Positions 23,100 through 33,864 of a DNA stretch of 64,000 bases are shown here, piece after piece. The DNA lies in NCBI GenBank assembly GCA_015680685.1, contig MNCI01036292.1, positions 857,065 through 921,064 on the forward strand, in the 5' to 3' direction. Positions within the stretch are counted from its first letter, which is position 1. Every line of letters starts with the position of its first letter. The position numbers were made by a program, and so were the translations under genes. The stretch comes from Gnetum montanum (lineage: Eukaryota; Streptophyta; Gnetopsida; Gnetales; Gnetaceae). A model generated the notes under the pieces. It worked only from the letters and a program-made list of their open reading frames with translations. It did no database searches and was not told where the DNA came from.

Positions 23100-23402
23100 N
23101 NNNNNNNNNNNNNNNNNNNNNNNNNNNNNNNNNNNNNNNNNNNNNNNNNNNNNNNNNNNNNNNNNNNNNNNNNNNNNNNNNNNNNNNNNNNNNNNNNNNN
23201 NNNNNNNNNNNNNNNNNNNNNNNNNNNNNNNNNNNNNNNNNNNNNNNNNNNNNNNNNNNNNNNNNNNNNNNNNNNNNNNNNNNNNNNNNNNNNNNNNNNN
23301 NNNNNNNNNNNNNNNNNNNNNNNNNNNNNNNNNNNNNNNNNNNNNNNNNNNNNNNNNNNNNNNNNNNNNNNNNNNNNNNNNNNNNNNNNNNNNNNNNNNN
23401 NN
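23100..23402. other. Assembly gap (303 N)
   Basis: Run of undetermined bases inside the minus-strand LINE. ORFs spanning it are artefacts. Confidence 0.99.
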
Positions 23403-24760
23403 GTGTGAGGGTGTAGTAATAGTGACCATGAAATGCATCATTGTAACTAGCACCCTTAATGCTAGCACCAACCACCCTTTAGAAGTAAGCAAATAGTTCA
23501 TCCCATTTCCCATCTGAGTATTGATTTTTTCCAAAATCATCCCTGGGACATACAATAGCCCCAATGGAACAGCAGAATGCTTAGGTAGGAGTCCTAAATC
23601 GTTCTAGAAGGAACCCCTAGGATTTCCAAAACTCGATCTTTCACTTGAGTGTCTACGTTGAGGAAGTGTGTAGATGACTTTGCATGGTTTATCACTAGGC
23701 CAAGCTCAATAGCCATCCAAGTAGGTGCCAGATTGATGCAACATGCTTGTGGGACCATAACTCGATTGAGTAGCATTGTGTCATCTACATAGTGTTCAAC
23801 CAAAAATTCCACCCCAGCTATTTTTAGGCCTCCTATGCCCATAGCCTTCTAATAATATTCCTAAAGGTCCATACTAATAATAAAAAGTAATGGCAAAAGG
23901 GGATCCCCCTGTTGTAATCCCTTGCATGAGGATGAGAGTCTCCATAGTTGTCCCCCACATCGAAAAAGAAACTAGCAGAAAATTGCAAGTGAATGCAGAG
24001 TTGGATAAAACATGGGTCAAAGCCTTTTTACTGCATAATGGTGACAAGCACATCCTAGCTGATCATATCATATGCCTTGGTGATATCTAATTTGAGGCAT
24101 AGCCTAGGAAACATAGAAAAACAAAGAGAGTGGAAGATCTTTTTCATGTGGAGGACCGTGTCTTGCAGGGTTCATCCTTGAACAAATCCTGTTTGGTGCT
24201 GACTAGTTTGGGCATGAGAGGAGCCAACCTTCACACAAGCATCTTAGAGAAAATATGGATCAACATGTTGTAGACCGCAATGGGTTGAAAATGTTCTAGA
24301 GAGGAAGCATTAACATGTTTGGGAATGCACATGATTTAGGAGCAGTTGAGCTCATGGTGGACTTGCTTCTTGGCCAACATTAGATTGAAGGCATCCAGGA
24401 TGTTGAGTTAAACAATGTCAAGGAATGTTTCGAAGAATTTGAGACTCTAACCATTCAATCTAGGAACCTTCTCTCCAAGCATGGCCCCAACTATTGTTGT
24501 TAGCTCCTGCTAGGAAAATAGGGTCAGTGGTCTAACGTTATCCTCTTCGTCTAGCACTCGCAAAACTTGAATAGACACAAGTGCTGTGGGATGCTTTGCC
24601 TAGATTGTCTCCCAATATCATGCTAATTCTCTAGCCAAATCCTTTGGATCATCAACCATCTCTCCCATGTTAGTCTCTAGCCCATGTCATTGGCTCCACC
24701 CACGTTTTTTGGCTATAGCAAAGAAGAATTTTATTTATTTGTCTCCATCCTTGAGCCATT
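23403..24760 (-). pseudogene. LINE reverse transcriptase (minus strand)
   Basis: The segment 23594-23842 carries VEFLVEHYVDDTMLLNRVM, where YVDDT is the catalytic RT motif, followed by AIELGLVINHAKSSTHFLNV and a leucine-rich step typical of the palm/thumb of plant LINE RT. The plus LINE has the matching EHYIDDTILMN. Upstream pieces to about 24760 fit the fingers region but are full of stops. Downstream sequence runs into the gap; at 23005-23090, HHFVWSRGKVWSKFH matches NFVWSRGKEGN of the plus LINE. Confidence 0.75.
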
Positions 24761-24999
24761 TGATCTGTGATCTTTGTTTCCAATAGATTTCCTCTTCCGA
24801 GTCAAGTGCTTGCATTTGCATCAAAAGGTTCTATTCCTCATCATGCAATTCCTTCCTAGCATCTTATTGGGATTGCACCTAGGCTAGTTGGGTTTGAAGG
24901 GCAGTATGGATGATCTAGAAAGAAACATTTTCCTCTATAGGTAAGGATTATATAGCCCACTTCAGATGAAGGAGCCCCTCTTGGAGAAAATTCCTAGGA

Positions 25000-25778
25000 T
25001 CCCCATGGCCTGGCCTGTAGTCTACCTAGATGTCTTCAACTAAAGGTCATAGCCAGGGCTTGAGCATCCAAGCTGCTTCAAACCAAAAAGATCAGGAAGC
25101 CTGGTTCCTCAAAGGCCCAATGCAACAAATGAGTGATTGGTGGTCCAAGGTGATCCTCTCCTACCCCATAACCTAGGCATCCATTCTCAGAAGGAGGTCC
25201 AAATTGATGCAAACCCAATCAACTCGAGAGAGGATGCAATCCGCCCCTTTTTGCCTATGTGAATTGACAATTTTCAATTGGCAGGTTAACCAGTGAGTGA
25301 GACATCAAGAAGTCTTGGAACTCCTGGGCTCTTGGGGGGGCGGGGGAACAAACCACACTAGACTTTTCCCATGAGTGGAGCCGTTGGTTGAAATCCCCAA
25401 CCACAAGCCAAGCAAGATGCTCTTACACCAATGCTACTACTCATTCCAACTCACATAGTCTCTACTCCCAAACTTGAGCCCCGTAGAAGTTAGTCAGCCA
25501 TAGACCCCAAGAGGAAATGTGAACAGTCAGAGCCCACTATGACAAGTCAACTAAGAGGATGTCAAAATGTGCTAGGATAGCCAGGCCCCTACCTGCCCCA
25601 TACAGGGTCGTAGGTGCACCTTCTAGCCATCCCAATGGAGATGGCAGACCTCTATCTCCTATAGCTTGGTCTCTTGAAGGCATACAATGGCATAGTCTTC
25701 ATCATGAACAATCTGTTGTAGGATATTTCTTTTATAGGGTGTACCCTATCCCCTACAATTCCATGATAGGAGTTTCAT
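25000..25778 (-). pseudogene. LINE ORF2 endonuclease (minus strand)
   Basis: A minus-strand ATG at 25778 gives MKLLSWNCRG, a stop, then GTPYKRN and further on VCLQETKL. These are the start and first conserved loop of the plant L1 endonuclease, and the same phrases occur at 14066 in the plus LINE. Here the Trp of SWNCRG is preserved. Many stops follow. Confidence 0.75.
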
Positions 25779-25852
25779 GTATAACTGGTTGAGTAGCATT
25801 GGTAGACCTCCCATAGGATCTATTGCAATCCTAAGTCAATGTTCCATTTTGT

Positions 25853-26900
25853 CTACTTCTCTAGCAGTAGACTTCTAGATGGGTAGCTAGGATGACCCCC
25901 CTCATACAATACCAAGCTACATCCAGAATCCTTGGACGGTGGGCAAGCCTCCTTGGGCTTGTGAGATTTTGTGCTCCCCTGGACCACATTAACCCAATCA
26001 CCAAAGGGGGGCGGGGTGAGGGGCAGGAACATAATTTTGGGGACTGTTGGCTTAACTGATGGCAAAGAAGTTGTAGAAGAGTAGCAAGCTTGCACTTGCC
26101 ATGATGGGGAGACTCGCTGTAGTGGGAAAGCCAGTGGGGGAAGGCAAGGGTGGGGATGGGGGTGGCCCCACCAACCATCCCTTGCTTCCAGTAGTCATCC
26201 AACCCCCACCACCTCCTAGCTTACAGATATCAGACCACATCAGCCTTGCTTCCCCATATTGAGCCCTATAGTCAGGCTCGTGATGCCTGTTCTTTTTACA
26301 TAGGGAGCAATCCCCTCGAGTTGGGGGGGGGGGCACTTTCTCCATTGGTTGCTCAAGCTCTAAATTTTCAAACTCAACAAGGAGCTGTTCCTCCCCACCT
26401 AGGAGTTTGAGGACCACCTCCTTGATGAGATCTTTTGGTGATAAGGTCCTCCACACACAGAAGCAGGTGAAGCCCATTCGCTCCATTGTCTATGTGACCT
26501 TATTGAAGGCAATGAAATCACTGAAAAAACTTGCAATACGTTAAAGGAAATCTAGGTTCCACATTTCCCATGGAATCTTGGAAACATGCACCCATACTGG
26601 GGCATGAGCAAACAAATTAGGTTCGCGATGCACACCCGACCGCCAGGGGGTTAGAGCTAGTCCTTTAGTGCCATAAAACCATAGCCCTCCCTTAGGACTA
26701 TGTCATGGTCTTCAACCATCAGAAAAATAAACAAGAGTAGGTCCTCCGACAAGCTTCGCATGTCCACTACCCCAACTCCCCAAACCTCCTTTGTCCACCA
26801 CCGGATAAGGTCCATCTAAGGGCGGGGGCTAGAGGACACGAACTGTCCTATTAAACTACATTGCATCATCCTCACTCCCTCTGATGGTGGCCCACTAACT
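25853..26900 (-). pseudogene. LINE ORF1 with zinc knuckle (minus strand)
   Basis: The readable core at 26052-26486 begins MERMGFTCFCVWRTLSPKDL and contains LIKEVVLKLLGGEEQLLVEF, then a knuckle CSLCKKNRHHEPDY in which the last Cys is replaced. It aligns with the plus-strand ORF1 by the LIKEV/LLKEV and VEFEN/VEYEN steps. Gly/Pro-rich low-complexity sequence follows toward 25853, and the DUF4283 part lies upstream to about 26900 with stops. Confidence 0.65.
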
Positions 26901-27170
26901 CAAAGGTGCATGATGCCATCCGAATGGGAGCGTTCCTCAATAGTCCCATTTGCCGCCTCAAAGTCCCCCCCTAGTACAACCCCCCCTCAACAAATCCCCC
27001 AAGGCCTATCACCCGCAGGCTGGTCAGTCTACCATTTCCATGCATACCATTACCACCCTCTCCACGTGCACTATAGCTACTCACTCCATTTGCCTCACTA
27101 GCTCCGCTCACTCCGTGTGCTCTGCCCATATTCATCCTATATATATTCATCTTCACTCTCTCTTCCAAAT

Positions 27171-27354
27171 GACAGTTCATACCAATAATCTAACACCTTT
27201 GATAATGATGACTCATGATTAACAATAGTATTATTTTTATGGCTTTTATTTTATAGTTTCTTTGTTTCATTTTGCCAGCAGAAAATATGATGGTTCTGTT
27301 CTCTATTTTTGGAAACATTATTATGAGAACTTACATATCTATTTAAATTCAGAC
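27171..27354. other. AT-rich spacer
   Basis: Nothing recognised. Confidence 0.4.
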
Positions 27355-27500
27355 TACTACTTAGAGTGATGGTAAGGTGCTTGTTTCTCAAGTTGTATGA
27401 GGTGGGTTAAAATTTGAGCATAGACACTTGAAAGAGGTTAGGCTCTCACTCACCTTGGTAGGTTGAGCATTGATCCTCTGGGTGATGATCCTTTAGATTG
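27355..27500 (+). repeat. tRNA-derived SINE-like sequence
   Basis: TAGAGTGATGGTAAG at 27362 resembles a pol III A box, GGGTTAAAATTT at 27405-27416 a degraded B box, with a CTTG...CAAG anticodon-stem-like pairing between them. A non-tRNA tail follows (TCTCACTCACC and on). The design matches the minus-strand tRNA-like sequence at 29603-29675. The B box lacks the conserved C and G, so the assignment is weak. Confidence 0.35.
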
Positions 27501-27517
27501 GAAGTTAAAAGTTAATT

Positions 27518-27975
27518 TTCTGTTTGCTTAGAAAATAGCCTTGCATTTGTTTTGAATGATAAATATATCAGAATTCAATTTTCTTAATGATGATAATTAT
27601 TAGGGAACTTGGCCACAATTGCATTATCCATGGTTGAAATCCCTCCTATTGAATTAGTAATGGGACACTCTTGATTTAAAATTTAAAAAGAAAATATGAT
27701 TCATGAAGTTTGGTAGAGAGGTTGCTGCCATGACTATCTAGCTTGGTAGTTTCTGTTTTCTGAAAATAGTCTTGAGTTTGTTTTGAAGCAAAAATCTATC
27801 AGAATTTCGTTTTCTTAATGATGATAACTAATAAGCCACTTAGCCACCATTGCATTTTCCATTGTTGACATCCTTCCTATTGAATTGCTAATGGGGTGTT
27901 TTTCATTTGAATTTTTTTTTAAAGGAAATTCATTAAGTTTTCTATCAAGGTTGCTGTCATGATTATCTAGCTTGG
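27518..27975. repeat. Imperfect tandem duplication, 231-bp unit, two copies
   Basis: Unit 1 is 27518-27748 and unit 2 is 27749-27975. Both begin TTTCTGTTT, contain TTTTCTTAATGATGATAA at the same offset (period 231) and end in TATCTAGCTTGG. Divergence is moderate. Confidence 0.8.
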
Positions 27976-29602
27976 CGGTTGGATTGATTTCTTGCTTTTA
28001 AAATTAGGAAAAAGAATATTCCTAAAATTTGATGTTTCAAAGTGCATGGGTTATTTCTTGAGTAGAGACCATTACTTGTTTTGAAGTTAGTATGTATCCG
28101 TTGCATATAAGTCAAAGTTATTACTTGATGTTGAATTAATAAAAGCTCATAATTATTATTGTTAGCATTGATAAAGATAGGCTAAGAAGATGTTGTATTT
28201 TAAGAGATAGTGTCATCTTGCATGCTGGTTAAAGCAATCTGACATCGCTCCCCTTGAGCTCTAGCAATTAGGATTTTTTGTTTTCTCTAATTCTTATCAC
28301 ATAAGTGTTTGGCTGCATTCTATTAATGTCTTTTGTGATTTTCACCATGGCAACATTTTCAACGTGCTTTAGAACATGCTCAACCATTTAGACAAAATAT
28401 AGGTGATTTCATTGACACATAACATTGAAGAGAAATGAAAAACAATAAGAATTAAAGTTTGGGAAGCCTTACAATGGTGTGTTTAACATGCACCTTTTAA
28501 CCATAAGTATTCTTACCCAGTATCATTGTGGATAAAAGCCTTAACACTCTAGTGAGACCTTGCATGTTATTTAAGGAATTTTCAATGAAAAAGAAAAATG
28601 GATCTATTTTTCACACTCTCTTTAGTGTAATGATTTTTAGATGTATACTATCTCTAGCATTATGAATGATGTTCATTGTTCTTTGAAACAGTTATCCAAA
28701 TTTTCATTATCACTTGTAACCGAGGCACTATAGATCCTTGGTTTGCAGTCTACCCCAACAGGGTAAAAACAAAAAAAGAACAGAACATTTATGGTTGTAT
28801 TTTCCTGCTTTTAGTGCCTAATGTATTTATTTTTCATGGCATTGTTAAATATATTTCAAACATTGGGGAAATCAAAATTTGATTCCATCATTAGATAGTC
28901 GATGCCTCTTCGATGATGCACTCTTAAGAGACTCTGTCATTGCTAATGTATGTCCAAAACGGAGAACTGAGCTATAGTTGATCTATTATAGTTCCTCAGA
29001 ACATGTGCTTGTCCTCAATTTAATAAAATGTTGGTTTGTTTTGTCTGTGATTTTCATGATCTTGATTTATTAGATAACATTCGTCCCATTCTAGCAAAGT
29101 TAAATTCACTATATTGATATGGAAAATCAGAATATGATAAATGGTTACCATGGCTTGCAAAGTTAAATCCATGATTTTTTAAAGCGATCAGGACATGATG
29201 TTATAGAGAGGAAAATACATAAGGGTACAAGAGGGGCTAAGAAATACCTCAACAAGATGTAGGGGTGGGGCATAATAACAATATCCATGAGAACATAACA
29301 ACTAGATTTGAAATGGCCTGAAGGGCCTCAAAACCCAAAACAGCTATAAAGAAAACACCAAGTAAATAAGTAGAAACAAATAATCCCATTAGGCAAGAGG
29401 GAGAGTGACAAATACAATTGGGTTGCATACAAAAATGAACCTTCTCTATGATTACCCTAACTATCTACAGTTTCACAAAGCCAAAAACTTCATTGAAATT
29501 GAAACTGAATATTTTACTTATATCTGCTGAGATCCCTTGGATCTATTGGATTAGTTTCAGAATTTCTTTTACAGACTTTTATTTTAAACTTTATAACTTA
29601 GT
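27976..29602. other. AT-rich spacer, no gene seen
   Basis: Short ORFs at 28676-28882 and 29448-29642 lack recognisable motifs. No repeat boundary found. Confidence 0.4.
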
Positions 29603-29675
29603 AATGCTCAATAAAATCAAACCTATGACTTGGGATTACTAAGCCAAGAATCTTACCACTAAGCTAAAACACCTT
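29603..29675 (-). repeat. tRNA-like sequence (SINE head or tRNA pseudogene)
   Basis: On the minus strand TAGCTTAGTGGT (29655-29666) is an excellent pol III A box/D-arm, CTTGG...CCAAG forms an anticodon stem with an enlarged 10-base loop, and GGTTTGATTTT (29613-29623) is a B-box/T-loop with T in place of the conserved C. The acceptor ends do not pair well and the anticodon loop is too long, so it is not a functional tRNA. Confidence 0.5.
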
Positions 29676-29934
29676 AATGTTTAAGCTTTTGAGGACCCAC
29701 CTACTTGCACTATATCTCTTCTAGATGCAAGATGATTGACTGCTACTTGATCATGACTTTAATCTTCTTAAAGAAGAATCTGCAGTTATCCCTTAACTCA
29801 ATGTAAGGATGCTTCTAATTAGAAATTCATTGTTCCATGGAGCTCCTAAGCATTACCTAATGTTTCCTCCCCATTTCCTTTGTAGTGCCTCACATTTGCA
29901 CATGTGACCGTACTACCCTATTAGATACTTAGAC

Positions 29935-30150
29935 TTTAATTAGCTTATAAATATTTTTGGCATATGTACCTAATACTTTTAAGTAATATAAATATTTTTG
30001 TTTAGATAACATAAGCAAGCTTACAATTTATTTTTGATTTCTTTCAATTATTTATTATTTCAAGTAATACATATATGGATATTTTTTGACAAATAAGCAT
30101 GACAAAGTCTGTCATTATTTTAGAATTAATGCAGTTAGATCTATGTTTTA
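29935..30150. repeat. Dispersed repeat R1, copy 3 (left part)
   Basis: Matches 17190-17400 with a recurrent step at TTTCAAGTAATA and CATTATTTTAGA. Similarity becomes weak after about 30150. Confidence 0.6.
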
Positions 30151-30312
30151 TTTTGACATTTAGTTAGAATAATTTTAATGTTAAAAATTTTTTCTTAATT
30201 ACTTTTGCTATGAATTGTGTAAAATAAGATGAAATGAATTTTAACATTGACAGTGTGCTTCACATTGATGGTTGAAAAGAAAGCAGACAAAAGACTCATT
30301 TAATAAGGGCCA

Positions 30313-30471
30313 TGTGACTTTCTTAAGTGTTGTCATATTCACTCTTAGGTGACCTTCTTGAGTGATGTCATTCTCACAAAACCACTTCCATGTAACTTGC
30401 AAGTGTTGTCACTTTCACAACCACTCCTATGTGACCATTTGAGTGTTGTCACTCTCACCTCAACCACTCCT
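30313..30471 (+). repeat. Four imperfect 36-42-bp tandem repeats in LTR U3
   Basis: Units start at about 30313, 30349, 30391 and 30430. Each contains a form of GAGTGTTGTCACTCTCAC and TGTGACC. They lie about 110 bp upstream of the TATA box, where LTR enhancers usually sit. Confidence 0.6.
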
Positions 30472-30583
30472 TCATGAGAGTTTGTTTGTCAAAGATGTTA
30501 TGAATTAAAAAAAAAGAAATATATTTGGGTTAGTGGGTCCATTAGGTAGACTTTTTGTCCAAGCCATAGAGTGTCCTTCATCC

Positions 30584-30592
30584 TATAAATAG
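30584..30592 (+). promoter_or_regulatory. TATA box of isolated LTR
   Basis: TATAAATAG in the context CCTATAAATAGAAGGG, about 470 bp before the primer-binding site. Confidence 0.55.
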
Positions 30593-31053
30593 AAGGGTGG
30601 GTTTTCTTTTGAAAAAAAAACCTTTGTACAAGAGGAGACTACACTAGTTTAGGTGAGAAGAGTTGAGGAGAGGAGGAGAGTAGTTGTTCCTTACTTTTTC
30701 TTAGCCATTTCTTAAACTATCTAGAGTGTTCTTGGGGCTCATGGGAGGTCAATTTTGTTGCTAGTGTGGGATGCTTTTGTGATTGATTTTTGGGGATTGT
30801 TTGGCTAATTCAACGGATTGTTTTCTCTTAATTTGTGAGAGTATTTTGGTAGCACCTTGGACTTGCAATTTAAAGTTGATTTCTTGAGGCTACTTGTTGG
30901 TTAACAAATCAACGATGAGGTATATTTATCATCACCAAATTGACTATTGGTGGATTTGAGCAAACACCATCTCCTCTTGCTCATAGTGCTCTCATTCCTC
31001 TCTCACATGGGTTATTGATCCCTTGCACTTCTTTTTGGAGTTGCTCCTAAATA

Positions 31054-31065
31054 TGTTATCAGAGC
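31054..31065 (+). other. Primer-binding site, initiator tRNA-Met type
   Basis: TGTTATCAGAGC differs by one base from TGGTATCAGAGC, the usual plant copia PBS. It marks the end of the LTR. Confidence 0.6.
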
Positions 31066-31139
31066 TATGCCTCTAGTTCATTCATTGCTATTTCCTTAAC
31101 CAAGTCTTGTCATCACTTCTTCTCTTTGGCCATTTCTAC

Positions 31140-31886
31140 ATGGATGCATGTGACTGGTTCCAACTATGGCTGGAATTCCTCCTCTTAAGCCCTCCACTTA
31201 CCCTTCCATAGGGCCCTTTCCTTTGCTGAGGCTTGATTTTCCATCCTAGTTAGCATAGCCTTAAGGTCTTGAGGCATGAACCCATCAAGAGCATTAGGTA
31301 GAGCCACCAACAAGAATTCTTTGACAATCAAATTTAGTGACCCAACTCCAACCTTTTGATTGTCAAACTCCTTGATCAAATCCACAACCAATGAAGAGCG
31401 ACAAGGTTTCCTCCTCCCATAAATAGCATGGATCAGTCTGTTCCATGGTTGTGAAGAAGTGCAAGGCTAAGCCACCCGCCATAGGGCTAGAATAGCCTCC
31501 AATGTCATCCTAGCAACTAGCGCCACAGCGTTGCCAAAAAGAACTACAGTAGGTTGACTGCATGCCCTAGCCTTAGGAATTTCAAGAAATTGAAATGCAC
31601 ACCATGTAACTTTCAAACATTTCTAGATTACATAAAATACCAATAAACTAGCTTGAAAAAAGCCTACCAAATCAATGGAAGCATCAATTTGGGAACTTTA
31701 ACACTCCTCATCTTGGGCACTAGCCCATAAAAGAAGGCCTCGACATCTTGGAGACCATAGCCTGTGGGAAGGACTATTTCACCCCTTACTAGCACCTATA
31801 GACCCTCCATAATCATTTCCTTAGTCAGCACTGAAACACCATCAATTTTGGGCTCTCATGACTCAGCATTAGATTTTTCTGAGCAT
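31140..31886 (-). mobile_element. LINE 3' fragment (same repeat as 21000-22200)
   Basis: 31560-31860 aligns by eye with 21880-22180: shared steps include CATTTCTAGA.TA.A with ACTAGCTT, and GGGAA.GA.TATTTCACCC. The minus-strand ORF at 31185-31391 (with VKEFLLVALPNAL and a charged C-terminus) belongs to this relic. Gypsy element A appears to begin at its right edge. Confidence 0.55.
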
Positions 31887-33842
31887 TGAGACCTAGGCAA
31901 AATTTCTCCAAGTGTGGTGTCACGTTGGGCTGTGTAGACAACATGGCACCCTGGAAGTCCTAACGTCTACAAAGCTTTTTTTGAGCTTGTTTGCTATGAT
32001 CTTCAGCATAGCTAGCATAGCACCCATTTTCAAGGCCAATTTGCACAAAAGGGACACTGAGGGTGGACTAAAAAATTTGGAAAATTTTCTATCTTTTGGG
32101 TTGTCAAGTTTGGTACGCTAGTTTGACACATGTCCCAGTTGCCAGTCCATCCTGATGTTAGGCTAGGAGTTGTCAAAAGTGTTCAAGATAGACAAAATAG
32201 TTCAGAAAATTTTCTATGTTTTGACCTATTACGCTCCACTATGCTACATAGGATAGATAGCGTAGTAGGCCATGTGGGGCTAAAATTTTCCTAAGTGTTG
32301 AACCAAACATAGAAGGTGCATTTGGCAAGTCTTCAACCCCCCAAGGCTACCTTTCCTACTTCATCCTTAGAGCATGATCAAGGTCCCATTACAAAGCATG
32401 ATGAGTTGGGTTAAAATTTGTTCAAAATGAGGTGTTACGTTGTGCTACGCTATGCAGTGTAGTAGAGGTGCTAGTGCCAAAAGTTTCCCATAATGAAACC
32501 AGGAGATATCAGGCTCTCTCAACATGAAATATGTACTTGCTAGTTGCTAAAGTTTTTTGTCTTCCTAAATCCCAAAGTGATGTCTTTAGTTTTTTGATAG
32601 AATTCATGGAAAATGAGTGCTATCCTCTGCTACGTTGTGTAGCATAGACAATGTAGTAGGCCAAAACTGCAAAATTTTCCAAGTGTTCATGCCATGCTTC
32701 ATTACGCTGGGTAGCGTAGAAAACATAGCTCTTGGAAAACTTCTCCAAATGCCTTCCAAAAATGCCCAGAGCTCATCATCGACCTTCATTCCTACTCCAG
32801 CATCTCTCCAATGGCCAAAGTGAGTAGTTTGTTTTGTTTTTGCACCTCCTATTGGTTCCCAAAATTGTCCCTAGGCATGACCCTACTCGAAAGAGGATGG
32901 AAGATGAAGTCCTAGAGCATAGGCTCTAATTTGCATTTGTTCTAAGCATTTTGTAAAAACATGGTAGTTTTTTAGGTTTTGGCACATGCAGTTCAAGAAA
33001 TATGGTCATAGTTTGGTAGATTTTCAATCCTTGTTCTTGTCCTATCAAGTGTAGCAGCACAGCATAGCACCATAGCATAGCACATTAGCATGACACACCC
33101 ATGTTCATGTTATGTGGGACCTAGGACACATGGAGCCCAAACCATGCCTCCCCCAACCCTAGCTCTATAAATACCTCACTAATCGACATTCTAAGGGTTG
33201 GCTTTTGTAGTTGGCCATAGCAAAAGATTCATGAGCAAAAGGTTGATAAGCAGAAAATCCTAGCATTAGAGGCTTCCAAATCCTTGTTCCACTCCTGCAC
33301 TTGAGTGTGAAACCTACACATGCACAGTGTAGCAACTCTTAGTCCAACAAGCTTCAGCTCCTTCATATCTATCAACACGATGTCTGTAGCACTCTAGAGA
33401 TTGTGACCATATTGCCTCATTGCCCAGCTATGTCTATCCATGCTGCACGCCAATTGTACACATCATTCAATCAAAAGTCACGTTCCCCAATCTTGGGGCA
33501 GTGCATTTCTTCACTTGCACTCTTATTTTATTTTGCTACAGCACATACTTTAAACTGTTAGTGTACCTATTTATTTCTATTGCTATAATGCATGCAGGTT
33601 AATACTCTCTCATTGTTATGCATATTGCGTTCCTACTTATTCCAAACTCCTATATGTGATGCTCTAAAATCATTATTCGCAAATGGTTATTGGACACTAC
33701 ATAAGTCTTTGACTAATTGACTAGACCGTTTAGGATGCCCTGCTTTTGTCCTTTCCAATATGACCCTTCAATAGACTCGGGGTAAGGCTATGCACTTGAC
33801 AACCTATCGATGTTCTAGCCACCGATGCTTTCAAAAACTACA
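31887..33842 (+). repeat. 5' LTR of gypsy element A
   Basis: The right end ACTACA at 33842 and the preceding 180 bp follow the B LTR order (GACTAATTGACTAGACCGTT corresponds to the 'gatcgacaagaccattc' region of B). U3 contains clusters of TACGCT/GCGTAG motifs at about 32225-32265, 32440-32465, 32625-32660, 32700-32720 and 33050-33080. TATA is at 33166. The left end is uncertain by perhaps hundreds of bases. Confidence 0.6.
33166..33174 (+). promoter_or_regulatory. LTR TATA box of gypsy A
   Basis: TATAAATAC in the context CTCTATAAATACCTC, at the same place relative to the LTR end as in elements B and C. Confidence 0.6.
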
Positions 33843-33848
33843 GGTTTT

Positions 33849-33864
33849 TGTGCTAGAAGGAGAG
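33849..33864 (+). other. Putative primer-binding site of gypsy A
   Basis: TGTGCTAGAAGGAGAG begins six bases after the LTR end. In B the sequence TGGCACTAGAAGGAGGG has exactly the same spacing. Plant Tat-lineage elements often carry a very similar TGGCGCTAGAAGGAGGG here. I do not assign the tRNA. Confidence 0.5.

Larger units (their letters stand above)
20791..27170 (-). mobile_element. Plant LINE (L1-type), minus strand, with assembly gap
   Basis: A LINE of the same family as 12640-17060 in the opposite orientation. ORF1 with zinc knuckle lies at about 26900-25900, ORF2 starts at 25778, RT with YVDDT is near 23770, and a long C-terminal/3' part runs down to about 20790. A 303-N gap (23100-23402) falls after RT. 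The sequence is unusually GC-rich compared with its flanks. All reading frames are broken. End coordinates are estimates. Confidence 0.75.
30200..31053 (+). repeat. Copia-type 5' LTR, isolated
   Basis: The region has four imperfect 36-42-bp repeats upstream (30313-30471), a strong TATA box CCTATAAATAGAAGGG at 30583, a purine-rich leader, and at its right end a primer-binding site complementary to initiator tRNA-Met. That order is U3, R, U5, PBS. No gag follows, because a LINE fragment takes over near 31140. The left boundary is uncertain. Confidence 0.55.

Noticed and set aside
22924-23564. Long ORFs of 100-190 codons across 23100-23402
   Set aside because: They are open only because the gap is made of N. 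The real sequence is LINE.
26910-27222. Pro/Ser/His-rich plus-strand ORFs near 26910-27222
   Set aside because: Shadow of the Gly-rich 5' part of the minus-strand LINE ORF1.
29603-29675. Functional tRNA gene
   Set aside because: The anticodon loop is too long, acceptor pairing is poor and the B box is altered. Treated as a SINE head or pseudogene.
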